DNA of 64,000 nucleotides from Sabellastarte sp. h YS-2021 (GCA_964017235.1 OZ024940.1:29816573-29880572), one strand, 5' to 3'. Positions 43,401 to 55,379 are shown, counted from the first letter of the stretch. Notes: generated by a model from the letters alone, not told the origin. Made by a program: numbers and translations.

Positions 43401-46400
43401 TTTTCCCTTACCTCGCCAAGGAAGTACATGTATTATTTTCATGACTGTATGTTAAGCAAGATTACACAAATACTACTATTTGGGACTAGATAGGTCTTGG
43501 TCCAACTTAGATCCCGTTAAATTTTGACAGTAATCTGGATCACGGTCTGGATTTTACAAAACATATAATCTGGATTATTCCCATTTATTTATTATATTCC
43601 ATGCCGTGGCGGAGGTCTGTATTCTTCGAGTGCCCATGTTGTTTTAATTATTTTGATGAAAATAGAGGAAAGTACATTCAGTTTATTAGTATTCTTGGTT
43701 AATTTACATAGTTCAGTGTAATAACATTTATGTGTAAAATATTACTCTGGTTGAAATAAAAAATCCATAGATTAGATTAGATTAGTCTTATCGGTGACCG
43801 ACCTTGCCGCGTGCTTCATGGTATTGACGTCGGGTGGAGGAATCACACAACACACGGCTGGAATCTCCACTTCCTCTCCAGACGTTTTCAGCAGCTAAAA
43901 AATTATGTCATAATTTCCGTTAGACAAGCCCAGGGGGGGGCCATGCATTTTTTCACAAAAGGGAGCGTCATTTATTACAAACCAAAAAAGAACTCATTTT
44001 CCCCTTTTTAAATTAGTTTAACAACGATAACTTAAAATATTTAATTAAATTCTCTCTCTGCAATATTATTAGGCCTTACTCCGTGATTGGTGTTACAGGC
44101 AACTAACATGGCTGACCAAAACAAAATTTATAAAAAATATTTTAAAAACAATTGTCGAATATCTGTGACAGTGTAAAAGAGTAAATGTTTTAAAAGGCCG
44201 TTACCTTCCATTTCTCTGAGTCCTCGTTGCTAAGCAACAGCATGACTTCCCCTTCATTCACCGTGATCTGTAAACACAAAGTTTTGAGTCTGTTGTTTGC
44301 TATTTTACCAAAAATAAAGGCAAAAAATTGACCCAAAAAATAATCATTTTTAAAAAAAATGTAATAGTTTTGGTGAAATAGGGTCTGTGGGGTGTTATAA
44401 ATAAGGATGTGTATCTTTAATACAACAATGTTTCAAATATCTCTGTATTATTCTCTGGGCCATTTGTAATTTTTTTTTTTTTTTTGCATTTTAATGTAAT
44501 TTATAAAAATTTGTATACATTAACAAGTATTGACAAGACTTGTTTACTGATGAAAGTAGGTTATAGGGGCCACATTAGATCAATCAATCAATCACTCAGT
44601 CAATCAAACAGGACTTGTTTACTGATGATACTTGTTTAGTAATGAGAGTAGGTACTAGGTGCGATGTTAAATCAATCAATCAATCAATCAGTCGATCAAT
44701 CAATCAGACAAGACTTGTTTACTGATGAAACTTGTTTACTAATGAGAGTAGGTACTAGGTGGGACCTTTATTCAATCAATCAATCAATCAATCAATTAGA
44801 GCTTATTCACTCACCTTTCCGACTGTGTAGTTACACAGTGCCCTGACCACGACCTGTGGGTTGCCGGCGTCTGTCCTGTGGTGTATTGGGTACACAGTCT
44901 TAGACTGGTCGCTCAGTTTAGCGATGGTGTTGCCCCACAGCCTCAGTGTGGTGTGCAGTGTCTCCAACTCTCCGACCGACTGGCACAGTTCTTGCAGGGT
45001 CGTGGGCGAGTGGATGCTTTCCGAGGACTTGAGGGTTTTCAAATAAGCATCGATGCTCGCTTGTAGACTGTCGCAGTTGTGGTGGAACTAGGTTGATTGA
45101 AATTATAGATACAAAGTAGCTTTACGATGCCACACACTTGCCCAGGAACACGGAGGACGTGGGTTCAAACCCAGGTACAGGCAGATACATAGCTTGGATG
45201 ACCACTTAAAATGGCGGTCCTCTGTCATTGGGTCCTATCCCCAGTGGCAGGCTAAAGAACCTCAGGGACATTGATAAATGGTCATCCCTGAGCCTCTATC
45301 TTACAGTTAGAGGGGAATGTCAGTCACTAGAGAGCTTGGACTGTACATGTGTGGTCAGGATGGTTCGAATAGTGCTTTGAGTCCTGTAGTACATGGAGAT
45401 ATTGTGCTGAGTGTAAATACACAATACTATAAGTATGACATCAGTACTAAAGTATTGATTGATAATGGTTTTCAATGTCACTATTGATATCATGATATTA
45501 AAGGTGGCAATTTATTGTAAAATAAAATTTCTATAGTGGAATATTTGAATATCGGCTTCACCCGAATTGGCAGGATTTTCCTTGAGTAGAGAAAGTGTCT
45601 CATGTAAGGTGACTTTTATGGTCATGCATGTGCGTGTCTGTATAATTCAAAATATTGAATATTTGGAGAATGCAAGGTGGGACAATCTTTATAAAATCTA
45701 AATGTCGTCTAATGATAATTTGTCATGAACAACACAAATTTAAAACTAGAGCTAAATTACATTTCTTTATGGTACTTTTGATTTACATTAGCTGATAACG
45801 TGAACCCACATAAAAAACACTACAATGAATCACGTTCTATGAATAGTACTTGGCTAGTTTTATGTATATGTATCTCTTCTTAAACTGCTTAATTCATCTT
45901 TACGTCCATAAACAGTTAAGTGTCGTGTAAATAAATATATACTTGGCCCCAGCATAATGTTATTCTGAAATTCACCAACCTTTAATATTAAAGTGATAAT
46001 TGGCACATTTAATATAATTTAAATTCAGAAAAATATGAAATAGATTTATTGTCTACCACGACCTGTATATAACAACCTGGGAATATTTTGTTTATTGCCC
46101 GGCGCCCTGTACTGTGGAAATCATAGCATTACAAACTTGTCAACAAGTATCGAGTTTTTGCTAATATTTCTAATCTACTGCTTTGCAGGCACAATAACTT
46201 CCCCACAAATGGGAACTCAGTGCACTGAGTTAACAAAAATCATTATCATAAGGAGAGTCGAGGGGCGTGCAAGGTCAGTAATCCGGAGTTGTGGTTCTGA
46301 CCAAGAGGGAAGGAAACTAAGTTGGGAAACTGGGATTAAAGAGGTGGGTTTTGACGTGTTTCCTGAAAGATGCTGCAGAGGGGCTATTTCTTATTTGGAA

Positions 46401-49400
46401 GGGGAAAGAGTTCCAAACAACTGGGGTGTAGTGACTAAAAGAATTGGAGAAAAGTTTTCTGAAACTATGTAACCTACAAATATGTTATATACATCATTAG
46501 AAAGGTATTTTTTCAGAACTTCTGCTCGTTTTGGTTGCGTTAAAATCCAGGTCAAAATGGCAGAGAACTCTCAAGCTGAAAATTGTCATTTTCACTAGAG
46601 CCACTGATATGGATGCATTAAATTCCGAAATGTGTTTTGTTTTACTTATTTTTTACACAAGGTGATGGTTAATAAATCAGAAGGAGGTCGCGTTCTTTGT
46701 TACTATCTAGGTCACCTTATGGTATTCACCGATTAAGGTACCTGGCTATATATGCTCATTTTTCTGAGTTGGCCAGATGCCTGCCGCCATCCAAGATAGC
46801 ATTTAGTTCCACATAGTAAGCTTGTAGCTTATAAAAGCGACATTTAAGTAATCAAAATTTTCAGTTTAATATTTTTAACACTTAAAAAGACCAGGGGTCG
46901 TATTCATGAAAGGTCTTAGCCAAATCTTAGGCTTAAGTTGGCTATATTTTTATACAAAAGTTAAGCCTAAGACTTGGCTAAGACCTTTCGTGAATACGGC
47001 CCCAGACAAATAACATTCTAATCTGTTTTTAAACCTGTAATTGTGATAAAAATTTTAAAAATATATACATCGCTTGGGTGATTTTCCAGGTAAAATAACC
47101 CATTTCTCAATCAGGGCCGCTTTGTTTTTGTTTTCTAGTTTTCCAGGTAACTCATTAGAATATCTCATTGTTTCAAATCAATTTCTTTGCTGGCAAATTT
47201 TTTTTTTTAAAATGCTGTTGTGAATTTCGCACAATTGGTGCAAAGTCACCTCGTGACCTCCTCGTATAGAAACCAGTCATTTCTATCTCTCGATAACTCA
47301 GTATTTTATGTCGAGGTCGTAATCCCTTATCAGGGCTGAAGCACCTTAAACATGGCCACTTTATCATGATCCAGTGTAAAAACTTGTATCAAAATTCTGA
47401 TTCTCGAGAGGGTGCAGGGTTCAAACAAGGACATCAATTGAATACTTCAATATTTACTACACCAATTTACATTATTCATAAACTAGCTCTCTCTGTTGTG
47501 ATACTTTTTGTAAAACAGAGTTGAAACATGGTGAGGTATCTGCTTAAGCCCATGTCACAATATTCCATATTTTTTTTTGCATGGTTAAAAACATGACATG
47601 AATAGATGAAACAGTTGGCAAATGTGTCATTGTGATGCATTTGGGTCCGTTTCAAAGGGCCGCTGTGGACGCGTTAAACTGAACAGGAAGTGAGAAAAAA
47701 GTCTGTATACTTTCAATGCAGTTTTCAGACTGTTGTAGTTTAGACAGATCACTTGTATACCTGGACTTTCGGGACAAAGATTCTCTTTGAACTGGACAAT
47801 ACAGACACAAGATAGACAAGTTAACGCCTTTTCATGCAGTCATTTTTGGTATGTGTTTGATTCGCAGTTGTCGATCTCGTCCTTAAGCCTCTGTAAAGAG
47901 ACCCCACGACCTGAGTATAACTACTCTAAAACATTAGTTGCAGCACATTAAATAATACTCATAACTGCCTTGCAACTGAAAAAGATCGGTCATGAGTATT
48001 CGGGGAAAGAAAAGCTCACCGGTATAAACATACATGACATTTTACGACAAGGGTCTATAATCAGTACGATTTCCACTCCAGAAGTACGACAAATAAGATT
48101 AAAATTGCAACTTTTTTGTGTGTTCTGTGGGCAAGCATACTTGCTACAGTGTTATTTATTTATTTGGGGTTTCACGTTGATTTCAATACTATACATGTCA
48201 TATGTAATGTAATGTGTATTAATACTCAGCGCAGTATCTCCATATACTACAGGACTCAAAGCACTATTAAACCCATCCGACTGCACAGGTACAGTCCCAA
48301 CTCACAACTCACATTCCCCTAACTGGAAGATAGAGGCTCAAGGATGACCATTTATCAATGTCCTTGAGGTTCTTTAGCCTGCCACTGGAGATAGGATCCA
48401 ATGACAGGGGACTGCCATTTTAAGTGGTCATCTGAGCCACTATGTATCTGCCTGTACCTGGGTTTGAACCTACATCCTCTGTGTTCCTAGAAAAGTATGC
48501 TACCCGCTACGCCACAGTGGCAGACGGGTATATGGAAGGGCAGAGGAAACCAGTACATACAGTTGATCAAGGTTCTATACTGTAAACTCCCGACCAACGG
48601 CAAGCAACTACCAGCTTTCCCACTTGAGCTGGGATTCGAACTCGGATCTCAGAGGTGGAAAGCGAGTGTGTTACCACTCTGTCACCGTGGCCCCCTACTC
48701 GCTACCTTGAAACAAGGAAGTATCATAATTTGAGCTTTTGAAAACTGGTGTTCGTTATTGGGTTTACGGTAGAAAGGTAATAAATATATATAACAGTCAT
48801 TAGTCATTTAGTTAGGGCAAAAAGTCAAAGGGGCAATTGGGTCCTTGAAAGTAACGAGCCTAGTAGTTCTCTATGTTAATTAAAAAAAACCACCCAGATA
48901 TATCTACACTTGTTTAAAACTATGCAAATTACAAGCCTGTATCCTCGTTTGTTTGTTTTCTTTTGTAAGTAGGGGGGTAAAAAACAGGAGAGCATTCCCA
49001 AGTATTTTGTAACGATGCCATTTTAAGATTATGACTCATAGCAAATAATGTCTAAATATTTTACACTCTGCGAAGACATTTATAGTACAATGACATCATT
49101 TTATAGGCTGCTATAGGTTTTTTTTTGGTAGGAAGACCATAATTAGGCTGATTAGGCCCGAGGGCTGTTAACGATTAATGAAGGATATTGTCAATCAAAT
49201 ATACTGAATACTTGACGCTGAAAATGTTATCGTTCGAGCATATCCCCAGTAAACAAAACACGGCAGTTCTCATCAAAAACGCATTGAAAACTACAAAAAT
49301 GCAAGAGAGGAAAGTGTACAGCTTCCTCAGATTTAGACCTAATCTTTCAAATATTTGTAGCGTAAGTTGACCGTGTTACTTAAAATGGCGATACGTACGT

Positions 49401-52400
49401 CTTTAGCCATCGATATCGGCAACCCGGTTCCAAAACAAGAAATATCACCAATATCGATGAACATTGTACCCACTAGTTGAGATGCATTTGAGTTTTTCCG
49501 CCTCTAGCCAGTTTTAAAGTTGGAAGTTCTGCCCTGACAATCCCTGAATTCCAGATCTAAGGTCACCTTATCTAAGCCCCAGTCCTTTAAGTGTTTTCAA
49601 GTCAGTTATCACTTATCAGTACTATATATCAGTACAAAATTCAGTTGAAACAATATGAAGCACTTCAAAGTGACGAGCATACCACTGACACATGTAAATG
49701 ACAGATTAAACAAGCCAGGACAAGGTAATTTTACCGTAAAATGTAAAAATATTGCCCTGTGGAGCCAAATTAAAAAAAAAAAGGTCTGACTCGAAACTCA
49801 ACTGAAGTTTGTTTGAAGTATGACAATTTTTTGTTCTTGGATGAGATTTTTACCTGTCAGTCCAAACTTTTATCTGTCAATCAAAATCTTCATCTGTCAG
49901 TCAAAAACCTTAATCGTTAATCAAAACCTTTATCTGTCAATCAAAACCTTTATCAACCTTTTATGCTGTTCCAGTGGTATCCCCGGCCAACTTGTGGGAA
50001 TTTGCAGTGTCACTACTTTGTTCAATTTTATTTATTTATTTGGGTTTTTAACATCACTTTTAACACTGTACAGGTCATATCACAACGAATAGTTTTATGG
50101 GCTGAGGAAACCAGTACATACATTGGTCAAGGTTCTGTACTGTAAACTGCCGACCATTGGTAAACAACTACCAACTTTCCCACATATACTCCGGGATTTG
50201 AACCACAGACCTCAGAGGTGGGAGGCAAGTGTGTTACCACTGCACCACCGTGGCCCCTATTTTGTTAAAAGGCTTAAAAGCTACTTATTTTCCAGGATTA
50301 TGTTTTTGCCCCTTGCAATCCACTACCACAAGCATTAAGTGCCATAGAAAAATCTGTGATTACGCAACACTACTTAGGCCAGAGGCAGTTGTACTTACCA
50401 TTTGGTAGTTGGCGGAATTTTTGAGGTGAATGTCTACGCAATAGAGAAGACGTCTGAGACCCAGCCAGTATCTCTTGTAAATTGAATTCTCCACCTGAAA
50501 AAAAATACGGTTGAGAAGCTTAACTCTCCCAAACCTGTGGATTTATTGTGGTTATGGTTTTGGCTTTGTGTCTTGGCAGGACTCACTCAGTGAGGTGGGA
50601 TAAGAAATATTTGACACAACAGAGAATGTAATTTGTGTTTAGGTCCGCTTTTACAATATGTTTGGCAACGAGACTGGAAAGTTTTTTGGTCTACATGCGT
50701 GTGCTGCAAAGCCATCAGTGACACGAGTAGTGCACTCAGACAGTCACCCATCCAAGTACTAACATAGCCCATGGCTGCTTACCTTTGGTGAAGATACAGA
50801 TACTCACCACGCTATGTCACAATTCATGAAAGTCCTGATACATCTGCTATCTTATAATGTGTCTTTTAGTTGCCAAATACCTTGTGTGTGTGCAATATCT
50901 GTACTTTTCCGGTACAAAAATTAAATATTTAAAAAAGAAATATTGCTGTTTTTTTCAGATTTCAGTCTCCATTTCCCTTACCTCCATTTGGGCCAAGGTA
51001 TCCGCGTCTCCAGGCACCGCATTCATCGGCATGGCAACCATGTTGACGGCGGCTTCGTCAATTTCACGACTAGTGGTCTACAAGGCAGAGATTAGGCAGC
51101 TTAGAAAGGTTGGATTTTGTTTAAAGAATTAACATCTAGTAATTGCTATTTGTGACAGTGGCAAAGCCATACTGGCTTGTGGGGATTTTAACAAAATTTA
51201 GTATGCTTGTCACTGAGGTTAAATTTGGTTTTGATGTACTCCCTTTTTTAGGGACCACGATAGTGCAGTGGTAACACACTCGCCTCCCACTTCTGAGATC
51301 TGTGGTTTAAACCTTGGACCTTAAGTGGGAAAGTTGGTAGTTTCTTACCGATGGTCGGCAGTTTACAGTACAGAACCTTGACCAACTGTATGTACTGGTT
51401 TCCTCTGCCCATAAAACTACCCGTCATGATATGAACTGTACAGTGTTGAAAGGAAATTGTAATAGGAAATCCTGTCAAGTCTGACTGTATGCCCTCGTGC
51501 CCTTAACTAACATTCGAATTCTTAGTAATTTCTGAGGAAACATCCATTTTCTAATAAAACTTTCTCCAGAAAATATTTCCATTTCCCCAACAAAATACGT
51601 GCATACCATTTTTCAACTCCAGCCCATAAAGGGCCTGTGGTTATAGTCGTCCCCTGCGCCTTCTGGGTGGCTGCGGTGGCGGGCATAAAAACTTGTGGGT
51701 ATTCCACAGCCTAAACCCATGCACGCATTTTTACCAAATTTTCAGGATATGTTTACCCCAAGGGGATCTAGAGCTGATTTGGTTTTTGGGAGTATCTTGT
51801 AACAACTGTTACCATGGCAACACATTTAGGATTTTTGTGTGTCACCTCTGAGCCACCATGGCCCCCGGTCAGTTATTTGAATCTTCAAGCCAAAATATAC
51901 AGTATATAAGTTATAAAGCATCTCAAAATCTACTTACATTAATCACAGTTTCCACGGCAGCAAGTTTGCTCAGGGTTTCTTTACAGTTTTCTGGAACGTC
52001 CTGAAATAGATAACAAGCAAAACTCAAATCAAGTACTTGTAAGTACTAATGGGTACTTATTTTTATCATCGAGTACTTTCTTTCTACTCTTCGTTGGGTC
52101 AAATCATTTTTTCGGTAAAGACAACAAAATGTGCAATTTTTCTCCCCTGAAAAGTAACCTCAAATTATGCTAGTTTTAACTTAGAATAATTTAAAAACTG
52201 TCAATATTTAAACATACATTATAACCATTTCTGTGCTGCAAATCATTAGTCACTCCATTTGATCTAGTTTTCAGCCAATAAAATTCACACTTGAGGTATA
52301 ATATTTTGTGTACTGACCTGTTCTGATAAAGTAGATACACTGGTTCTCAGGGCACTAAGTAAATCGTCCATCAGGGCACTAACTGCCCAATCCCCGCCAT

Positions 52401-53346
52401 CGACTTTATCTCCTGACTCTCTTCTCTGTTTTGATTGGTTGGAACTGGTGCTATCTGGAACCTGTGATAATAAACAGTGTAATTTACAACCACTCTGGAG
52501 TTTTTATTTTGTAAGGATTTTCTTGTTAGCCTGCCACTGGGGATAGGATCCAGTAACAGAGGACCACCATTTTAAGCGGTCCTCGGAAAGCCACTATGTA
52601 TCTGCTTGTACTTGGGTTTGAACCTAGGTCCTCTGTGTTAAACACTAGGCCATAGTCTTAGATAAATAATAGAAATTCCAAAGGAAAAAGTAGATGGCCA
52701 ATATGTCGATGCAAAATGGCTGATATTTACTTCTACTTAAAGAGAATTTACTTAACAAAGTTTAACTGAAATTTACTGGAACATGTATTCAATGAAAGAA
52801 TCAATAAGAAAGGACGTTTTCACACCATACTTATGGTGGACATATATAAGTGAGGGTATATAATTCCTGTCACACCTTTCCAATCTATATGTCAGTTAAT
52901 TCAGTTACTGGGAATGAGATATTGTAGTAAACGGGGTCATTACTTCCCGTTACACTCTATTTTTGTCTAATTCCACCTTTCTTAACAATATTATTAACAA
53001 GGGGTAGGGCATTTTCGACTGGGGGTCCATATTTTCCATCACACCTTACCTCTTGCTTCTTTTCTCGGCTTTCCTTTCTGTATGGTGGAGGGGCGGCCAT
53101 AGTTTCTCCGGGGGATGCATTTACTGTCAGACCGCCATGCTCTATCATTGTTCTGCCTTTCATTAGACTTTCATCCGTATTTGTTCCTTTGTCCGTCCCC
53201 CTGGATATAAACCCGTAGCGTTTTGCCATGTCGAGTAACAAGGCCACGCAGGTCACTCCCGTGGTAAACAGAAGGACATATTGTAGGGAGGTGCAGTTTG
53301 GCGCTGGCAGCACGGCCGCCGCAGCATTGTCGGGACAGCTTTCAGT
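37448..53346 (-). CDS. Membrane-anchored plakin with plectin repeats, 15 exons
   Basis: Exons, transcript order: 53050-53346, 52318-52461, 51938-52000, 50982-51077, 50399-50494, 44815-45087, 44205-44267, 43803-43894, 42928-43030, 42042-42204, 41462-41597, 40122-40267, 39294-39443, 38273-38473, 37448-37818 (stop TAA). All introns are GT-AG and every junction keeps frame, giving 797 residues. Residues 21-38 are one hydrophobic helix (YVLLFTTGVTCVALLLD) with an NCT glycosylation site before it and KR after it, so the rest should be cytosolic. Spectrin-type helices follow (YWLGLRRLLYCVDIHL), then the SH3 of plakins (VVVRALCNYTVGK through PAVCCVIPPP), then more helices. Three plectin-type repeats are seen (GVLDPRTNSKLSMQEAI; VIHPTTQVQMTVAEAVEAG; WYTFDEAVDHGILD), and the tail is Ser-rich. 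Plakins link filaments to membranes. No calponin-homology domains or coiled rod are found. An upstream exon with the start codon is missing; it may lie beyond 53346 or outside the window. An exon inside the 5.3-kb intron (45088-50398) cannot be excluded. Confidence 0.88.
38000..38227 (-). mobile_element. SINE family A with target-site duplication
   Basis: Complement of the family A body and head. agagattaactc at 37988-37999 is repeated at 38228-38239, flanking the copy exactly. It lies in the last plakin intron. Confidence 0.92.
38645..38912 (-). mobile_element. SINE family B copy
   Basis: Complement of the body (ggataggacccaatgacaga) and of the tail; the head side ends near ctgtgttcctagg. 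It lies in a plakin intron. Confidence 0.85.
40528..41072. mobile_element. 545-bp MITE of the aagtcta family
   Basis: The ends ggggccgatttcacaaaagg and ccctttgtgaaaccggcccc are inverted. It contains the body shared with 17630-18740 (aaaccactgtggttatgtga). Intronic to the plakin. Confidence 0.85.
42230..42520. mobile_element. Truncated and partly duplicated MITE of the same family
   Basis: ggcggatttcacgaaaggtc occurs twice, near 42237 and 42298, followed by cagactcaaacttgagactt. It then breaks off at aaagcttactcccctaaag, where a SINE fragment begins. Confidence 0.7.
42588..42716 (-). mobile_element. SINE family A, 5' half
   Basis: Complement of the head (ctaaccgctacaccaccgag) and part of the body (catcggcaagtaactaccaa). 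Confidence 0.82.
43105..43295. mobile_element. Foldback MITE, imperfect
   Basis: Inverted words cttagactac / agacttaag and gaaatgtctta / taagaactttc surround a short centre. The same style as 46894-47003 but more diverged. Confidence 0.55.
44560..44800. repeat. Three-unit repeat with (atca)n blocks
   Basis: acttgtttactgatgaaa, aatgagagtaggtactaggt and then tcaatcaatcaatca occur in three successive blocks just before the 44815 exon edge. The words gcgatgttaaatcaatc resemble the 5S-SINE tail. Confidence 0.8.
45125..45435 (+). mobile_element. SINE family B copy
   Basis: gggttcaaacccaggtacag, aaaatggcggtcctctgtca, gtcctatccccagtggcagg and a gagtgtaaatacacaat tail. It starts 38 bp beyond the 45087 exon edge. 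Confidence 0.88.
45440..46890. other. Long plakin intron, no further gene
   Basis: The 125-codon open frame at 46095-46472 (+) has no domain or splice context. The rest is AT-rich. Confidence 0.35.
46894..47003. mobile_element. 110-bp foldback MITE
   Basis: The arms are about 44 bp and differ at about three positions (aaaggtcttagccaaatctt against aagacttggctaagaccttt), around a centre of about 22 bp. It ends GGGG / CCCC like the larger family member at 40528. Confidence 0.88.
47010..48150. other. Plakin intron, nothing recognised
   Basis: AT-rich, no repeat family or exon identified. Confidence 0.35.
48152..48695 (-). mobile_element. SINE family A interrupted by a nested family B SINE
   Basis: The family A 3' part lies at 48152-48208 (tatttggggtttcacgttga) and its 5' part at 48515-48695. 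Between them is a complete family B copy on the same strand (48212-48512). B therefore inserted into A. Confidence 0.85.
48700..49845. other. Plakin intron, nothing recognised
   Basis: No repeat family, exon or RNA gene identified. Confidence 0.35.
49850..49965. repeat. 20-bp minisatellite, five copies
   Basis: Unit tttatctgtcaatcaaaacc with one or two changes per copy. Confidence 0.85.
50020..50258 (-). mobile_element. SINE family A copy
   Basis: The tail complement (tttatttatttgggttttta) through body to head (gcaccaccgtggcccc). It lies 140 bp from the 50399 exon. Confidence 0.88.
50690..50790 (-). mobile_element. 5S rRNA-derived SINE fragment
   Basis: The reverse strand contains aaggtaagcagccatgggct and gttagtacttggatgggtga, matching the 5S internal promoter region. 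Confidence 0.78.
51250..51455 (+). mobile_element. SINE family A copy
   Basis: ggaccacgatagtgcagtgg head and ccttgaccaactgtatgtac body; it ends at gtgttgaaag without the A-rich tail. Confidence 0.85.
51605..51840 (+). repeat. Hairpin-headed element with one ~156-bp core
   Basis: Head cagcccataaagggcctg and gtggttatagtcgtcc, then a single core (gggtattccacagcctaaac, gttaccatggcaaca). Relative of 32041-32430. Confidence 0.82.
52525..52660 (-). mobile_element. SINE family B, 5' half
   Basis: Complement of the body and head (cactggggataggatccagt, gtacttgggtttgaacctag). It follows an exon edge at 52461. Confidence 0.82.
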
Positions 53347-53464
53347 CTGTGAAGAAAAGAAATAAAAATTTGAAAAATGAGAATTAATCTATTTTTTCAT
53401 CATATGTTAGTGAAAAATCTGTAAGAAAAATATATATATTCATAGTGATGAAAAAGCACTCAAT

Positions 53465-53670
53465 GAGTGCATACCTCCACCACAGGACATTTTTTTTTTA
53501 AAGTTTTAGATTTTCTTTATATCCAGAATATGGTCTGGATCTTTCCTAAAATATAATCGTTGCTTTCCTTTGATCAGGCACAGCGCACACAAAAATATTC
53601 AGAAAGATCTGTTCGTTACTTTTACAGTTATCATGAGAAGAGACAGACAAACAGACAGACGAACACACCC
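53465..53670 (+). repeat. Dispersed repeat with cagacaga tail
   Basis: atacctccaccacaggacat, tttatatccagaatatggtc and agacagacaaacagacagac. Relatives lie at 55060-55250 and, reversed, at 60985-61255. Confidence 0.7.
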
Positions 53671-53689
53671 GATAACATGAGTTTAGTTG

Positions 53690-53990
53690 GAGATATCAAC
53701 ACAGTAGAATTATCTAGCAATTAGGCTGTTTACAGCAATCAAATTTGATATTTGGAGCTTTAAGATAATCTCATGAATGGAGCAGTATGACATGGGTTTT
53801 AAGTTTAGTTGGAGGTATCAACACAGAATTATCAAGCAATCAGACAGCAATCAAACTCGACAGTTGTAGTTTTGGGATAATTACATGACTGGAGCAGTAT
53901 GACATGGGTTTTAACTCACAAAAAGGGCATAATAATGAGATAAGCTCATGAACAGAGTAGTATGACATGGGTTTTAACTCACAAAATCGG
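53690..53990 (+). repeat. ~125-bp tandem repeat, about 2.5 copies
   Basis: gagcagtatgacatgggttt occurs near 53780 and 53891, with gagtagtatgacatgggttt near 53956, preceded by tatcaacacag words. Confidence 0.75.
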
Positions 53991-54439
53991 CAAATTATCT
54001 TTCCATACATTAGCTACTGTATGGTTTATAGCTAATTATTCTGCCTCAGTAGAGTACCTATATTTTCACATATAAAATCTGTAGCAGATGTTTCTGTGCT
54101 TGATACACGTTAGCCTGGGTACAGGCTCTGTGTGTAAACTTGTTTATAAATATCTCATTACCATTTGAATAATGACTGGATTCACGGAAGTCTCAAATAA
54201 GCCACAAGTCTGAGGTTTTATTTTCCGAAATCTAAGATTTGTCTAATATTCCAATTTCCATTTGTGGGAGTTATCATGACGCCCAGTCGGTTAAAAGCCT
54301 GTCTATTTAATCCCTTCTGATTTCCAATAATAATTGGGACGTCTTGCCCCCATCAGGAACAAGCTCAAAACTCCCTGTTTGCAAAAGCTTATCTGCCTAA
54401 TCTTCCTTATCTTCCCCGATATCCCCTGGCTATGTTTTG

Positions 54440-54582
54440 TATTTGTATTTATACTCAGCACGATATCTTCATGACCATTTTAAGTTTTCATCTGAGTCAC
54501 TGCCTGTACCTGGGATTGAACCCACATCCTCTGTGTTCCTAGGCAAGTGTGTTACCTACTAGGCCACAGTGGCAGATATTAG
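54440..54582 (-). mobile_element. SINE family B, deleted copy
   Basis: Tail complement tatttatactcagcacgata joined to head complement ctgcctgtacctgggattga, with the middle body missing. Confidence 0.78.
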
Positions 54583-54599
54583 TTAATAGACTAACTCTC

Positions 54600-55055
54600 A
54601 TGCAATATATTTATGAGAAACATTTATTAGATTAGATTAGACTTAAATTATTAGTTGTCTTCTCGAATCTCCTTGTCTGGGAGAGAGTGGTTGGACCTTT
54701 TTTTCCAAAAATTTTAAGCACCAATCAAATGGTTCAAACAGTGTCCTGAAGATGTCAGCTGATTCTGTGCCCATTGGTCTCCCTTTTCTTTTTTCAAATG
54801 AACAAAGACCAGGCCAGACTACTAGTAATGTATTAGTAGATAAAAAACGTCCCACTGGGGCGAGATTGATTGAAGTCTCGATTATAATCAATAAATGGGT
54901 CGAGAATAGATAAACATTAAACCCATTGGGATTCCTCTGAGAGTATAAATTGGTTTTCCTCATTTGAAAAAATCTCTGCAGTTTATATGACGCCCACAAG
55001 ACCTAAGTAGCTGTGCATGGGTACTATTTAAACATCTGCCTATCCTTCTTCTAGA
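54600..55055. other. No supported gene
   Basis: A 118-codon minus-strand open frame (54643-54999) lacks a recognised domain. Its 3' end reaches the attagattag microsatellite. Confidence 0.35.
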
Positions 55056-55059
55056 AGCA

Positions 55060-55250
55060 CTCTGTGAATGCCGACCTCCACCTGGGGGCATTTTTGAAAA
55101 AATTCCAGACTTCCTTTATATCTAGAATATTATATTGGATTTTTTTCTAAATGGTAATCACTTTTTGTTTTGGACAAGCCCTACACAAACAGACCAACAG
55201 ACAGACAACTGCAGCCCCAAAGACAGCCTCCTAGCGGAGGTAGGGAGAAA
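55060..55250 (+). repeat. Dispersed repeat with cagacaga tail, second copy
   Basis: gccgacctccacctgggggc, ttatatctagaatattatat, then agaccaacagacagacaact and tagcggaggtaggg. Its two ends (acctcc and ggaggt) are complementary. Confidence 0.7.
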
Positions 55251-55379
55251 CTTAATGAAATAGCAAAAAAATCCTTGGGGAAAAAGTAATAGAAATTCAG
55301 CATTTTTTGTCAACTGATATCAAACTGCCAATGTTCAAATGGCAAAAAAGTACTTCTTTCTAAAATCTGTAGTTCAGAT

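Noticed and set aside
46095..46472. 125-codon open frame in the plakin intron
   Set aside because: No domain, splice signals or codon pattern to support it.
54643..54999. 118-codon minus-strand open frame as the missing plakin first exon
   Set aside because: No membrane helix or signal peptide precedes a phase-0 donor, and no family similarity was recognised.
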